Counted from the stretch's first letter, positions 33,904 through 43,337 are shown. The stretch: DNA of 64,000 bases from Desulfuromonas sp. (GCF_002868845.1 NZ_PKUB01000006.1:1-64000); one strand, 5' to 3'. A program made the numbers and translations. The notes: generated from the letters alone by a model not told the origin.

Positions 33904-35100
33904 TTATACCTCGTCCGAAAGGGCTTGGCCCACCGCTTCGCCAAGCTGCCGGCAGGCCTGAAGATCCTCCTCGGTGGGGCGGAACCGGAACGAGAGACCG
34001 GGGGCCGCAAGGGTGTACTTGAGCCCCAGGAGCCGCTCCTCGACGATTTTGATCGCCTCGCCGCTCCAGCCGAAGGAACCGAACACCGCCCCCACCCTGC
34101 CCTTGGGGGTCACGCTCGAGAGGAGGGACAGGGCCTTCCAGACCGGCGGGGGCGCGTCCCGGTTGATGGTGGGGGTACCGACGAGAAGGGCATCGGCCCG
34201 CTCGATCTCGTCGCGCAGTTCCTCGTCCTTCATGTCAATGATGGCCCGCTCCAGCACCTCGACACCCCGGGCTTCGAGCCCGGCGCGCACCGCCTTGGCC
34301 ATGGTCCGGGTGTTTCCATGGGGGGAGAGGGTCAGCAGCAGGGCCCGCTTGGCTCCTGTCGAAGGGGGAGCTGCCGCCATGCGGCGGTAGGCTCTCACCG
34401 CATCCATCGGGTCGCGTCGCAGGAGTGGCCCGTGGGAGGGACAGACGAGGCTGAGATCAAGACCTTCCACCTTTGCCACCGCTTCCCGGATCTTATCCTT
34501 GAAAGGACGCATGATCGTGTAGAAGTAGTGGGCGAACTCGGAGGAGAAGTCGGGCACCTCGTCGTCGAACAGACCGTCTGCACAATAATGGGCCCCGAAG
34601 GCGTCGCAGGGGAAAAGGACCTTCTCCTCGGGGAGATGGGTGAACATGGTGTCGGGCCAGTGCAGGTAGGGGGCCAGCACAAAGCGCAGGGTCCTGCCTC
34701 CCAGGTCGATTTCCTCCCCGTCGGCCACGACGTGGGTCCGCATCGGCGCCTCGATCAGCTGTTTGAGGAAATTTTCCCCGGGGCGGGTGCAGTAGACCTC
34801 GATTTCAGGGTTGTGCAGAAGCAGCTTCTCCAGGGCGCCCGAATGGTCGGGTTCGGTGTGGTTGACCACCACCAGGTCGATCATCTCCAGGGGAACGAGG
34901 CTGCGGACGGTCTCCAGGTAACGATCGGCGAAAGGCGCCTTGACCGTGTCGATCAGGGCCACTTTCTGCCGCCCCCGGACCAGGAAGGCGTTGTATGTGG
35001 TGCCGTGCCGGGTGGGAAAGAGCTCGTCGAAAACCTTCAACTCGGGGTGCTTGGCCCCGACCCAGTGGACGCCTGCACAAACTTCACGGCTGCCGGACAT
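33904..35100 (-). CDS. Flavodiiron protein (oxygen/NO reductase)
   Basis: 398-residue A-type flavodiiron protein that reduces O2 to water or NO to N2O in anaerobes. The beta-lactamase-like domain holds the diiron ligands: His81, Glu83, Asp85 and His86 in NHTEPDHSG, His147 (PYLHWPDT), Asp166 (PCDAFGAH) and His223 (CPSHGPLLR). The C-terminal flavodoxin domain starts near residue 255 with LTLSPHGNTRTMA. No rubredoxin domain is fused, so it needs an external donor. The position of His147, aligned by eye, supports full diiron binding. Well-placed AGGGGTGA precedes the ATG. Confidence 0.94.
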   Translation of the reverse strand: MSGSREVCAGVHWVGAKHPELKVFDELFPTRHGTTYNAFLVRGRQKVALIDTVKAPFADRYLETVRSLVPLEMIDLVVVNHTEPDHSGALEKLLLHNPEIEVYCTRPGENFLKQLIEAPMRTHVVADGEEIDLGGRTLRFVLAPYLHWPDTMFTHLPEEKVLFPCDAFGAHYCADGLFDDEVPDFSSEFAHYFYTIMRPFKDKIREAVAKVEGLDLSLVCPSHGPLLRRDPMDAVRAYRRMAAAPPSTGAKRALLLTLSPHGNTRTMAKAVRAGLEARGVEVLERAIIDMKDEELRDEIERADALLVGTPTINRDAPPPVWKALSLLSSVTPKGRVGAVFGSFGWSGEAIKIVEERLLGLKYTLAAPGLSFRFRPTEEDLQACRQLGEAVGQALSDEV

Positions 35101-35267
35101 GGATTCACCCCTTTCTCAATGATCGCTCAAGGGAGGGAAAGGCTCTTCTCCGGAATATACCCCAACCTCCAGGAAGAGACAAGGCGACCTTGGTGGAACC
35201 GGCCGGCCATGGTATATTGGCTGCAACGGCCGTTGCTGCTCTTGGAAAACGCAGGAGAGGTAAAAGG

Positions 35268-36128
35268 GTGAATCGGGAGGCGGAAGAGAACAAGAAGAAC
35301 CGGAGACGCTCGAGAGTGTCCCGGCGAGCCTTCCTGCTCGGCGGCGGCGCTGCAGGAGGTTTGGTTCTGGCCGACGCCCTGGTCCGGGAACCGCGGGCCT
35401 TCCAGGTGCAGGAGGTGGTCCTGCCCCTGGCCAAGGTCCCGCCGGGCCGGGAATTGCGCCTTGTCCACCTCTCGGACCTGCACATCCGTTCATTTCACGG
35501 CTACTTCGAAAAAGTGGCACGGACCGTCAACGGTCTCGAACCGGACCTCATCCTCCTGACCGGCGACTACCTCGAGCAGCGCCGGAACCTTGACGGGGTG
35601 CAGCGCTTCGTGAGCATGCTCAAGGCCCCGGGAGGCATCTTCGCCGTACAGGGGAACTGGGAGTACTGGGCGCGGCTCGAAGGGGAGAACCTGCGCAGGC
35701 ACTTTGCCCGATGGGGCGCCACCCTCCTCATCAACCGGAGCCACGACCTTGACCTGCACGGGGTCCCCCTGTCCGTCCTCGGGCTCGACTATCCCTCCCC
35801 ATCCGACCGGGTGAAACTGCTCGCTCGAATGGCCGCACCGGAGCGCGTCAACCTGCTCCTCTCCCACGTGCCGGCATTCGACCACCAAGCTCTGGAGGGA
35901 CGGATCGATCTCATCCTCTGCGGCCACACCCACGGCGGCCAGGTCCGCCTCCCCTTTGTCCCGCCCTTCTACCTGCCTCGCTTTTCGGAGCCCTTCATCG
36001 AAGGACTCTACCGGGTAGGGCCCGAAGAGACGCCCCTCTACGTGACTCGCGGAGTGGGGACCAGCATCCTTCCGGTCCGTTTTTTGTGTCGGCCCGAGAT
36101 CACCCTGCTGCGGCTCCACGCCGCCTGA
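35268..36128 (+). CDS. Exported metallophosphoesterase (Tat signal)
   Basis: 286-residue calcineurin-like phosphoesterase. The N terminus SRRAFLLGGGAAGGLVLADA is a twin-arginine signal. Metal motifs: SDLHIRS, GDYLEQR, GNWEYW (His of the usual GNHE replaced by Trp), LLSHVPAFD and CGHTHGGQ. The close relatives are YkuE-type enzymes that act on lipids such as UDP-diacylglucosamine or on wall lipids. The GTG at 35268 has AGGAGAGG upstream; the frame is open earlier but overlaps the divergent flavodiiron gene. Acts in the periplasm or at the membrane surface. Confidence 0.87.
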   Translation: MNREAEENKKNRRRSRVSRRAFLLGGGAAGGLVLADALVREPRAFQVQEVVLPLAKVPPGRELRLVHLSDLHIRSFHGYFEKVARTVNGLEPDLILLTGDYLEQRRNLDGVQRFVSMLKAPGGIFAVQGNWEYWARLEGENLRRHFARWGATLLINRSHDLDLHGVPLSVLGLDYPSPSDRVKLLARMAAPERVNLLLSHVPAFDHQALEGRIDLILCGHTHGGQVRLPFVPPFYLPRFSEPFIEGLYRVGPEETPLYVTRGVGTSILPVRFLCRPEITLLRLHAA

Positions 36129-36140
36129 GGTCCCCCCGGC

Positions 36141-37151
36141 TCAGTAACCCAGGTATGACATCAAGCTCCGCATCTCGTCCATGAGCGCCCTGAAGCCCGG
36201 TCCGGCCAGGCTCTGAGCCCCATCGCAGAGAGCTTTCTCCGGGGCCGGGTGGACCTCGATCATGAGGCCATGGGTGCCTGCCACCAGGGCGGCCTTGGCC
36301 ATGACCGGCACCAGACTGCGTTTGCCCGTGGCGTGACTGGGATCGACTATAATGGGAAGGTGGCTCATCTCCTTGATGAGAGGGACCACCGACAGGTCCA
36401 GGGTATTGCGAGTGGCCCTCTCGAAGGTTCGCACCCCCCGCTCGCAGAGGATCACCCGGGAGTTGCCCTCGGCCAGGATGTACTCGGCGGCGGCCAGGAA
36501 TTCCTCGAGGGTGGCGCTCATTCCCCGTTTGAGCAGGACCGGGTGGCCGGTTTTCCCGGCCTCCTTGAGCAGATCGAAGTTCTGCATGTTACGGGCTCCG
36601 ATCTGAAGAATGTCGGCGTGGCGGCAGACGTCATCGAGTTGCCCGATGCGCATCACTTCGGTGATGACCGGCATGCCCGCCTCGTCCCCGGCGCGCCGCA
36701 GGTACTTGAGGCCTTCCTTGCCGAGTCCCTGGAAGGAATGGGGGCCGGTGCGGGGTTTGAATGCCCCCCCCCGAAGGATCTGCGCCCCCGCGCCCTTGAC
36801 CAGGAGTGCGGCCTCGACCATCTGCTCCTCGCTCTCGATGGAGCAGGGGCCGGCGATGATGACGGGGGGATGCCCCTCCCCCACCGAAACCCCGCCAACT
36901 TCCACCACCGTGGAGGCGGGATGAAAATCGCGGGAAACCATTTTATAGGGCTTGCTGACGTGGATGATCTCCCGGATGCCGGGCAGATGGCGAATGGAGG
37001 TATCATCGACATATCCCTGGTTGCCGAGAACGCCGATGGCGGTCCGCTCGCTGCCGGGAATCGGCTCCGCCCGCAGTCCCATCTGCTCGACCGCCCGGCG
37101 CACGGCCTCGATCTGATCGGCTGGGGCGCTGTGATGCATGACGATAAGCAT
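36141..37151 (-). CDS. aroF: 3-deoxy-7-phosphoheptulonate synthase (AroAII-beta/AroF type)
   Basis: 336-residue DAHP synthase, first step of the shikimate pathway (PEP + erythrose 4-phosphate). An N-terminal FLD-like regulatory domain (residues 1-70) precedes the KDO8P/DAHP barrel. Seen: VIIAGPCSIESEEQM, RGGAFKPRTGPHSFQGLG, QIGARNMQNFDLL and the metal region LPIIVDPSHATGKRSLV. The type Ibeta enzymes with this N-terminal domain are feedback-regulated. AAGGAGA precedes the ATG. It faces the phosphoesterase gene tail to tail with only 12 bases between. Confidence 0.96.
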   Translation of the reverse strand: MLIVMHHSAPADQIEAVRRAVEQMGLRAEPIPGSERTAIGVLGNQGYVDDTSIRHLPGIREIIHVSKPYKMVSRDFHPASTVVEVGGVSVGEGHPPVIIAGPCSIESEEQMVEAALLVKGAGAQILRGGAFKPRTGPHSFQGLGKEGLKYLRRAGDEAGMPVITEVMRIGQLDDVCRHADILQIGARNMQNFDLLKEAGKTGHPVLLKRGMSATLEEFLAAAEYILAEGNSRVILCERGVRTFERATRNTLDLSVVPLIKEMSHLPIIVDPSHATGKRSLVPVMAKAALVAGTHGLMIEVHPAPEKALCDGAQSLAGPGFRALMDEMRSLMSYLGY

Positions 37152-37373
37152 AACTATACATCTCCTTGAACAAAAAGAATCGGCGGAAAACTGGCCCGTC
37201 CCCGCGCATGGGCCATTCAGGCCTTAAGGTTAGCCCTCCCCGGGGGGGAATACAACTTTTTTCCTTCCGGCGAGCCCCTGGGATGGAGTAATATTGAGGA
37301 CATGTCATGTTTTCCGGCGTCGGCCTGCCCGCGGCCGCCACTGCCCCTTCGCCCCTCAAAGGAGATGCCCGTC

Positions 37374-37700
37374 ATGGACCGAAGAGCCCTCGCCACCCTT
37401 CTCGTCGCCGCCTCCGCCTCCCTGATTCTCGCCGCCCCCCTGCTCGGGGCGGAGCCGGAAGACCGGGCCCTGGAACTGATAAACGCCCAAGGATGCCGGG
37501 GATGCCACTCCATCGGCGGACAGGGCGGCAGCCTCGGCCCCGCCCTGGATGGAGTCGGCGCTCGCCTCGACTCCCACCAGGTCATGCGGCAGCTGACCGA
37601 CCCCAAGGCCCTCAACGAAAAGTCTCTCATGCCCTCCTACAAGCACCTGCCCCAAGAGAACCTGACGGTCATCGCCGATTACCTGGCAGGACTGAAGTAA
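37374..37700 (+). CDS. Monoheme c-type cytochrome
   Basis: 108-residue exported cytochrome c. Signal peptide MDRRALATLLVAASASLILA with cleavage near residue 25; heme motif CRGCH (residues 41-45) right after it, and the likely Met ligand Met86 in KSLMPSYKHL. The fold is a class I small cytochrome of the c552/c5 kind. The ATG at 37374 follows AAAGGAG by about nine bases; an ATG three codons earlier is closer. No operon partner on the same strand; it is an electron carrier of unknown partners. A 14-bp hairpin follows. Confidence 0.9.
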   Translation: MDRRALATLLVAASASLILAAPLLGAEPEDRALELINAQGCRGCHSIGGQGGSLGPALDGVGARLDSHQVMRQLTDPKALNEKSLMPSYKHLPQENLTVIADYLAGLK

Positions 37701-37714
37701 AGCTTTGCCCCAAT

Positions 37715-37750
37715 GACGGATCGATCGGACGCGCAGCCGGTCGATCCGTC
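37715..37750. repeat. 14-bp hairpin after the cytochrome c gene
   Basis: GACGGATCGATCGG pairs fully (one G-T) with CCGGTCGATCCGTC around an 8-base loop, starting 14 bases after the stop. There is no T run. It may act as a terminator with help, or as an RNA 3'-end stabiliser. Confidence 0.5.
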
Positions 37751-37915
37751 TGACCTGCGGAAGAAGGCCGGGCTATTGCGGCGAACCGCCGGGGTGAGTT
37801 TCCGGAACGATCCCAACATCTTAATTGCACTCCCCCGGCAGATGGGCTAAACTTGGCGCAGTACCCGCGGGGGCTTATCCCCCCGAAAAACCAGCTTGGA
37901 GGATGACCGCTTCAG

Positions 37916-38611
37916 ATGACCCAAAGAATGATCGAGATCACGTCCCCGAATTTCATCCGGGAGGAGCAACTGGGAGAGGATTCCGACCTGTCGGGCTTTT
38001 TCGGCGCCCCCCGCCCCCTGGCCCTCGAGATCGGTTGCGGCACCGGGCACTTCGCCCTGGAATGGGCCCGCAAAAACCCCGCCACCAACCTCCTGGCCAT
38101 CGACATCTACAACCAGGGCTGCTTCAAGACCTGCCGCAAGGCGGACGAGGCCCAACTCGACAATCTGCGAGTCATGCGCCTGGAGGCCCGCTACCTCCTC
38201 TCCCGCGTCCTTGGACCCGGAAGTCTGGCAGCGGTCTTCGTCAACTGCCCCGACCCCTGGCCGAAGAAGAGGCACCGTCGGCGCCGCCTGGTCAACAAGG
38301 ACTTCCTCGACCTGCTGCTCTACTCCCTGGGTCCGAGCGGGGACTTCTTCTTCAGCCCCGATTTCGCCAACTACGCCCACGAGGTGGCGGACCTTCTCCA
38401 AAGCCACAAGGGTTTCGCCAACTGCCTCGCCTCACCCTACACCACGACCCTTCCAGGCTACCCCCTATCCAAGTACATGCGCCGTTTCCTCGACAAGGGC
38501 CAGCCGATCCACTTCATGCATTACCGTAAGCAGAAGGGCGTCGACATCGACTCCCCTCCCGAAGTCTGCCGCGGCTTCCGGGTCCGCTGGGACAAGGCCG
38601 GCAATGAGTAG
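37916..38611 (+). CDS. trmB: tRNA (guanine-N7-)-methyltransferase
   Basis: 231-residue SAM-dependent methyltransferase for m7G46 in tRNA. LALEIGCGTGHFALEWA is the SAM-binding loop, IDIYNQGC follows, and VNCPDPWPKKRHRRRRLVNK is the specific TrmB motif with the catalytic Asp. Length fits. GGAGG lies about 11 bases upstream of the ATG. The stop TAG overlaps the ATG of truD (ATGAGTAG), so two tRNA modification genes are translationally coupled. Confidence 0.95.
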   Translation: MTQRMIEITSPNFIREEQLGEDSDLSGFFGAPRPLALEIGCGTGHFALEWARKNPATNLLAIDIYNQGCFKTCRKADEAQLDNLRVMRLEARYLLSRVLGPGSLAAVFVNCPDPWPKKRHRRRRLVNKDFLDLLLYSLGPSGDFFFSPDFANYAHEVADLLQSHKGFANCLASPYTTTLPGYPLSKYMRRFLDKGQPIHFMHYRKQKGVDIDSPPEVCRGFRVRWDKAGNE

Positions 38612-39827
38612 CCCCTACCTCACGACCCAGATCCCGGGCACCGGCGGTCTCATCAAGGAGACGCCGGAGGACTTTCTGGTCGAGGAAATCCCCCTCTACG
38701 CCCCCTGCGGCGAAGGCGAGCACCTTTATCTCCAGGTCGAAAAGCAGGGACTGACCACCTTCGCCATGATGGAGCGCCTGGCGCGGGCCCTGGGGGTGAA
38801 GGAGCGGGACATGGGCTACGCCGGGCTCAAGGACGCCCGGGCCACCACCCGGCAGACCGTCTCCATTCCCGGAGTGCTCCCGGAGCAAATCCAGGGCCTG
38901 AACCTGGAGGGGGTGCGCATCCTCTCCGCGACCCTGCACGGCAACAAGCTGCGCCCAGGGCACCTCGCCGGCAACCGCTTCGCCATCCGCGTCCGGCAGG
39001 TCGAAGGCGACGCCCTGGAGGCTGCCCGGGCCACCCTCGGCGCCCTTCAGGAGTTCGGTGTCCCCAACCTTTTCGGACAGCAGCGCTACGGCTCCCTCGG
39101 CAACTCCCACCTGGTCGGCCGGGCCCTGCTGCGCAAAGAGTACGAGGCCGCCGCCGGCAAGGTCCTTGGAGATCCGGCCCGGATCAGCAACGCGCGGTGG
39201 CGCCAGGGTGCCGAACGTTTCGCGGCAGGAGACCTCGAGGGAGCCCTGGCCGCCCTGCCCCCCCGCATGCGCAACGAGCGCGCCCTGATCCGCGACCTCC
39301 TGGCAGGCCGACCGGCCGGCAAGGCGGTCCTCTGATTACCGCGCAAATTGCTGCGCCTCTACCTCTCCGCCTACCAGTCGAGCCTCTTCGATCGCCTGGT
39401 CGCCATGCGCCTCGCCACCCTCTGCACCCTGTGGCCTGGAGACCTGGCATACAAGCACGGCAACGGCGCCTGCTTCACGGTTGAAGAGCCGGCCGCCGAG
39501 CAACCCCGCGCCGACCGTTTGGAAATCAGCCCCTCGGCCCCCCTGTTCGGCTACAAAGTGACCCTGGCCGGTGGCCAGGCGGGCATTCTGGAAGAAGCGC
39601 TGCTGGAGAAGGAAAGTCTGCGGACCGAGGACTTCCGCCTGGAGCGGGGCCTGAGTATGGAAGGGGAGCGCCGCCCATTGCGGGTGCCCCTGACCGGGGC
39701 CGAGGTTCGCCAGGAAGGGGATGACCTGCTGCTTGGGTTCGGACTTCCCAGGGGAAGTTACGCCACAAGCGTCCTGCGGGAGATCATGAAGCCCCCGGAG
39801 AACGACACCCTTCACGGGGACCATTAA
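38604..39827 (+). pseudogene. truD: tRNA pseudouridine(13) synthase TruD, in-frame TGA
   Basis: TruD makes pseudouridine 13 in tRNA-Glu. The frame from ATG 38604 shows MGYAGLKDARATTRQTVS (catalytic Asp), GNRFAIRVRQV and GVPNLFGQQRYG. A TGA at 39333-39335 (codon 244) then stops it. The same frame continues without break: LPRKLLRLYLSAYQSSLFD, then GLPRGSYATSVLREIM, and ends with TAA at 39825-39827. Both parts are clearly TruD, and the full length (407 residues) is normal. The most likely original codon is CGA (Arg). A truncated product would lose about 160 residues of the catalytic domain. Nonsense mutation or sequencing error. Confidence 0.87.
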
Positions 39828-39850
39828 GGCCACTCTTCAGGGAGGACAGC

Positions 39851-40180
39851 ATGCGACAGGAACACCCCCCCGACGGCGGGGCGCCCAGGGACTACCGCGT
39901 CAACCTGTTCCGCCCCCGCCCCGGATACATGCGCAAGGAGGCGATCTGCATCTGGACCATGCTCGCGGGATGGGCCCTCGCCACCTTCGGTTTCCAGTTC
40001 TGGCTCGCCCTGAGCCAGCGCAACCCGTCCGGAGTCGGGCCCCTTACCGAGGCCAGCTTCCTCGGTTTCCCCTTTTACTACTGGTTCACCGGGCAGTTCC
40101 TTGTCCTTTTTTTCATCCTGCTCTGTTTTCTGTTCAATGTCTTCATCGACCGGCTGTCGGAGACGTACCGTCGCCATTAA
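39851..40180 (+). CDS. DUF4212 small subunit of a sodium:solute symporter
   Basis: 109-residue membrane protein with two hydrophobic segments (about residues 35-53 and 72-96). It has the usual family signs: an N-terminal RVNLFRPRPGYMRKEA, then FGFQFWLAL and FPFYYWFTGQFLVLFFILLC. It is always found next to an SSS transporter and is thought to be its small subunit. Here it is 13 bases upstream of one. A CAGGGAGG site precedes the ATG. Confidence 0.87.
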   Translation: MRQEHPPDGGAPRDYRVNLFRPRPGYMRKEAICIWTMLAGWALATFGFQFWLALSQRNPSGVGPLTEASFLGFPFYYWFTGQFLVLFFILLCFLFNVFIDRLSETYRRH

Positions 40181-40193
40181 ATAAGGAGGGCGT

Positions 40194-41717
40194 ATGACTG
40201 CCGGTGACTTCAAAATGGCTCCAGCCCTGCTGCTGATGGCCTTTCTCGTCTTCTCGGTCATGGTCGGACTGGCCAGTCGAACCAGCAAAGGGGAGTACTA
40301 CCTGGTCAGGGGACGCTCCTTCGGCCGCCTCGGGATCGGGGCGGCAATCGCCTCCAACTGGATGAGCGCCGCCTCCTTCCTGGGCATCGCTGGGGTCTTC
40401 TATCTGCAGGGCTATTTCGCCCTCGCCTACGTGATCGGCTGGACGGGGGGCTACGTCCTGCTGCTCTTCCTGATGGCGGGCCAGATCCGCCGCTTCGGCA
40501 AGTACACGGCCCCGGAGTTCGTCGACGCCCGCTACGCCTCGCCGGTGGCCCGTTTCCTGTCGGCCCTGATCACCATACTGATCACCCTGGTCTACTGCGT
40601 TGCCCAGTACAAGGGCATCGGCCTGATTTTTTCCTGGATCTTCGGCCTGGACTACACCCCGGCCCTGTTCCTGGGAACCGCCGTGGTCATCTCCTACCTC
40701 GTCCTATCGGGAAGCCTCGGGGTCGCCCGCAACCAGCAGTTCCACTACGCGGTCCTCATCCTCTGCTTCATCCTGCCCCTGATGGCCCTGGCCAAGACGC
40801 TCGGTTTCCCCTGGCTCATCCCCCAGATGGGCTACGGCGGGGCAATTCGGGAACTGACCGAAGGCGCCGCTGCGGCCCACGCAGCCCCCTGGACCTACGG
40901 CACCCCCTTCGAATGGATCGCCCTCTGTTTCACCCTCATGGTGGGAACCGCGGGACTGCCCCATGTCCTCTCCCGCTTCTACACCGTCCCCAACATCAGG
41001 GACGCCAGCTGGAGCGTGGTCTGGGGGCTTTTCTTTATCGGCCTTCTCTACTGGAGCGCCCCGGCCTACGGAGCCCTCGCCAAGATCTGGGAGATGCGCA
41101 ACGGCCTGGCGGGCGATCCCGAATCGGCCCGTGCGGTCGCCGACCTGATCGCGGTCATGGCCGGGGAATGGGCCGGCCTGCCGACCTGGGTGACCGGGAT
41201 CGTTGCCACCGGAGCGATCGTGGCCGCCTTCTCCACCGTCACCGGGCTGCTCATAACCGGGGCGGGCGCCTTCTCCTACGATATCTACTTCCGCCTCATC
41301 AACCCCCGGGCCAGCGAAAGACAGTTGATGAAAGTCGCCAAAACGGCGACCCTGGCGCTGGCGCTTCTGGTGGTGGTCCTGGCCGTCAACCCCCCGGGGC
41401 TGATCGCCCAGATCACAGCGGTCGCCTTCGCCCTGGCCGGCAACACCCTGTTCCCGGTCTTTCTCCTCGGCATCTGGTGGGACCGGACAAACAAGCACGG
41501 GGCCATCGCCGGCATGGTGACCGGCCTTCTCATTACCACCGCATCGCTCTTCCTGGGAGGGGCCTTCCCCCTGGTCGCGACCCTTTTCCCGCCGACCTCC
41601 TCCGCACTTATAGGAGCCCCCCTCGTCATTGTGACCATGATCGCCGTTTCCCTGGCCACCCCCCCGCCTCCAGAGGAGATTCGCCGCTTCCTTGCCGAGG
41701 AGGTTAACCGCCTTTAG
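40194..41717 (+). CDS. Sodium:solute symporter (VC_2705-like, SSS family)
   Basis: 507-residue transporter with about 13 hydrophobic segments. SSS family marks: SNWMSAASFLGIAGV and GGYVLLLFLMAG near the N terminus, and GTAGLPHVLSRFYTVPNIRDA in the middle, the usual SSS signature. Together with the DUF4212 subunit upstream it resembles carboxylate or acetate importers, but the substrate cannot be read from sequence. AAGGAGGG precedes the ATG. Followed by the TIM-barrel gene. Confidence 0.93.
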   Translation: MTAGDFKMAPALLLMAFLVFSVMVGLASRTSKGEYYLVRGRSFGRLGIGAAIASNWMSAASFLGIAGVFYLQGYFALAYVIGWTGGYVLLLFLMAGQIRRFGKYTAPEFVDARYASPVARFLSALITILITLVYCVAQYKGIGLIFSWIFGLDYTPALFLGTAVVISYLVLSGSLGVARNQQFHYAVLILCFILPLMALAKTLGFPWLIPQMGYGGAIRELTEGAAAAHAAPWTYGTPFEWIALCFTLMVGTAGLPHVLSRFYTVPNIRDASWSVVWGLFFIGLLYWSAPAYGALAKIWEMRNGLAGDPESARAVADLIAVMAGEWAGLPTWVTGIVATGAIVAAFSTVTGLLITGAGAFSYDIYFRLINPRASERQLMKVAKTATLALALLVVVLAVNPPGLIAQITAVAFALAGNTLFPVFLLGIWWDRTNKHGAIAGMVTGLLITTASLFLGGAFPLVATLFPPTSSALIGAPLVIVTMIAVSLATPPPPEEIRRFLAEEVNRL

Positions 41718-41772
41718 CCCGATACGAACGTCCGCCCCCAAAGAGCGTTCTTTCACGCGCTTGCAGAGTCCT

Positions 41773-42558
41773 ATGAAACTTGTCCTATCCGCCGGCAGCC
41801 TATACACCCTCCCCCTGGAAAAGGTCTTCGAGATCGCCAGGGATACGGGGTTCGATGGCATGGAAGTCATCATCGGCTACGACTTCCAGTACCAGGACAA
41901 TGGCGCCCTGATTCGGGATCTGCAGACCATCCTCCCGATCTGCTCCCTGCACGCCCCCTTTCTGGAGCTCGACGGCTGGGGCAACAAGATCGACCAGCTT
42001 CACCGCACCACCCGGCTCGCCCTCGATACCGGCATCCCCCTTATCAACTTCCACCCCCCTGCCTGGATGGCTCTGGAGTTCAAGTTCTGGCGCTGGTTCA
42101 ACCGGGTGAGGAACTTCCAGAAAGAAGTCGGTCAAGACCAGATCCTCATCACTATCGAGAACATGCCCTGCTCCGGCGCCTTCAAGCTCAACCCCTACCT
42201 CCTCGGAGCCACAGGGGCGATGATCTCCTTCATGCAGGAACGCAACCTCTACATGACCTTCGACACGGCCCACATGGGCTCGTCCAAGGCCAATTTCCTG
42301 CAAGACTTTCACCGGTTCTACGATTCGGGGAGGATGCGCAACATCCACTTCTCCGACTACGGCTACGGCCGAGAGCACCTGCTGCCCGGCCACGGGGTCC
42401 TGCACCTGACCCGTTTTCTCAACCATCTGGGCGAGACGGGGTACAACGAGGCCCTGACCCTGGAGCTGTCCCCCCACGAATTCCCCAAGGAAGAGGAGCT
42501 CATTCGGGAGAGCATGTCGGAAATCTTCGACTACCTCTGCCAGGAGACCCGGTTCTGA
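41773..42558 (+). CDS. TIM-barrel protein of the xylose isomerase-like family
   Basis: 261-residue AP-endonuclease-2/sugar isomerase-like barrel. Seen: LHAPF and HPPAW after the third and fourth strands, ITIENMPC (metal Glu), FDTAHMG and NIHFSDYG, and the final TLELSPHEF; these supply the metal-binding His, Asp and Glu residues. Its role could be a sugar isomerase, epimerase or endonuclease IV-like; sequence does not decide. The ATG at 41773 is taken as the start; the longer frame overlaps the transporter. It follows the transporter by 55 bases and may serve the same substrate. Confidence 0.82.
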   Translation: MKLVLSAGSLYTLPLEKVFEIARDTGFDGMEVIIGYDFQYQDNGALIRDLQTILPICSLHAPFLELDGWGNKIDQLHRTTRLALDTGIPLINFHPPAWMALEFKFWRWFNRVRNFQKEVGQDQILITIENMPCSGAFKLNPYLLGATGAMISFMQERNLYMTFDTAHMGSSKANFLQDFHRFYDSGRMRNIHFSDYGYGREHLLPGHGVLHLTRFLNHLGETGYNEALTLELSPHEFPKEEELIRESMSEIFDYLCQETRF

Positions 42559-42643
42559 GGCATGACAGGAATGCGGCAAGATCCGCCGGAGCGGGGCAGG
42601 AATGGGACGGCGGGGAAAAGAGCCGTGGGGAAAGGATGTAGAC

Positions 42644-43096
42644 CTAACGAACGATGTAGACCGAGTGCCTGGCGTGAAGGGCAACCTTGGTGGAAACACT
42701 TCCCATGAACGCCCGCTTGACCCGCCCTGCCCCGGAAGACCCGATGACGATGACGTCGATCTCCTCCTTCTCGGCAAAGGCCATGATCTCCTCGGAGGCG
42801 TCGCCGTAGACCACCTCGCTCGCAAGGGGGATTTCGGCCTGGGAGGCGGCTTTCTCGACCACGTAAAAGATGCGCTTGCGTTTCTCCTCCCAGCCGGGAC
42901 GCTCGGTATCCGGAAGGGAGGGGAAAAAATCTGTGAAAGACGGCGCCCGCATGCTGGGCAGAACCAGAAGGGCGTACACCTTGCTCTTAAAGCGGGCCCC
43001 GGAGCCGGCGGCCAGGCGCACCGCCTCTTCGGCCGCCTTGTCCGATTGCGGGGACCCGTCGATTGCCACCAGGATTTTCTTGCTGAGATTGAGCAC
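42644..43096 (-). CDS. Universal stress protein UspA
   Basis: 150-residue single-domain Usp. KILVAIDGSPQSDKAAEEA at the N terminus and the ATP-binding signature GSSGAGRVKRAFMGSVS (G-2x-G-9x-G-S/T pattern) near residue 122, so it belongs to the nucleotide-binding group. Start is GTG with GGAGG six bases upstream. Tail-to-tail with the TIM-barrel gene. Confidence 0.93.
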   Translation of the reverse strand: MLNLSKKILVAIDGSPQSDKAAEEAVRLAAGSGARFKSKVYALLVLPSMRAPSFTDFFPSLPDTERPGWEEKRKRIFYVVEKAASQAEIPLASEVVYGDASEEIMAFAEKEEIDVIVIGSSGAGRVKRAFMGSVSTKVALHARHSVYIVR

Positions 43097-43128
43097 AGGC
43101 CGCCTCCATAAAGGGCAAATACCCGTAA

Positions 43129-43157
43129 AGACTAACGAAAACCGATGCCGATGTCAA
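43129..43157 (-). promoter_or_regulatory. Promoter of the uspA gene
   Basis: On the minus strand TTGACA (43157-43152) and TAGTCT (43134-43129) are 17 bases apart, about 33 bases before the GTG. Confidence 0.55.
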
Positions 43158-43318
43158 CCGCAAGATTATCTCGGAGCATCGACCCCCGCGAACAGAAAAA
43201 ACCCTTGTTAATGTTGACTTTTTTAAAACAACATTTTATATTGCTCTCAAGAGATTCATCAAACCCTGCACCCGGGTCGTAAAAACGGTCTGTCTCCCCC
43301 CATGCATGGACATATCTC

Positions 43319-43337
43319 GCATAAATTCCCATTATGC
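43319..43337. promoter_or_regulatory. Palindrome before the IclR promoter
   Basis: GCATAA-ATTCCCA-TTATGC is a perfect 6+6 inverted repeat directly before the -35 box TTGACA of the IclR gene. IclR proteins often bind such sites to control themselves or the divergent gene. Confidence 0.4.
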
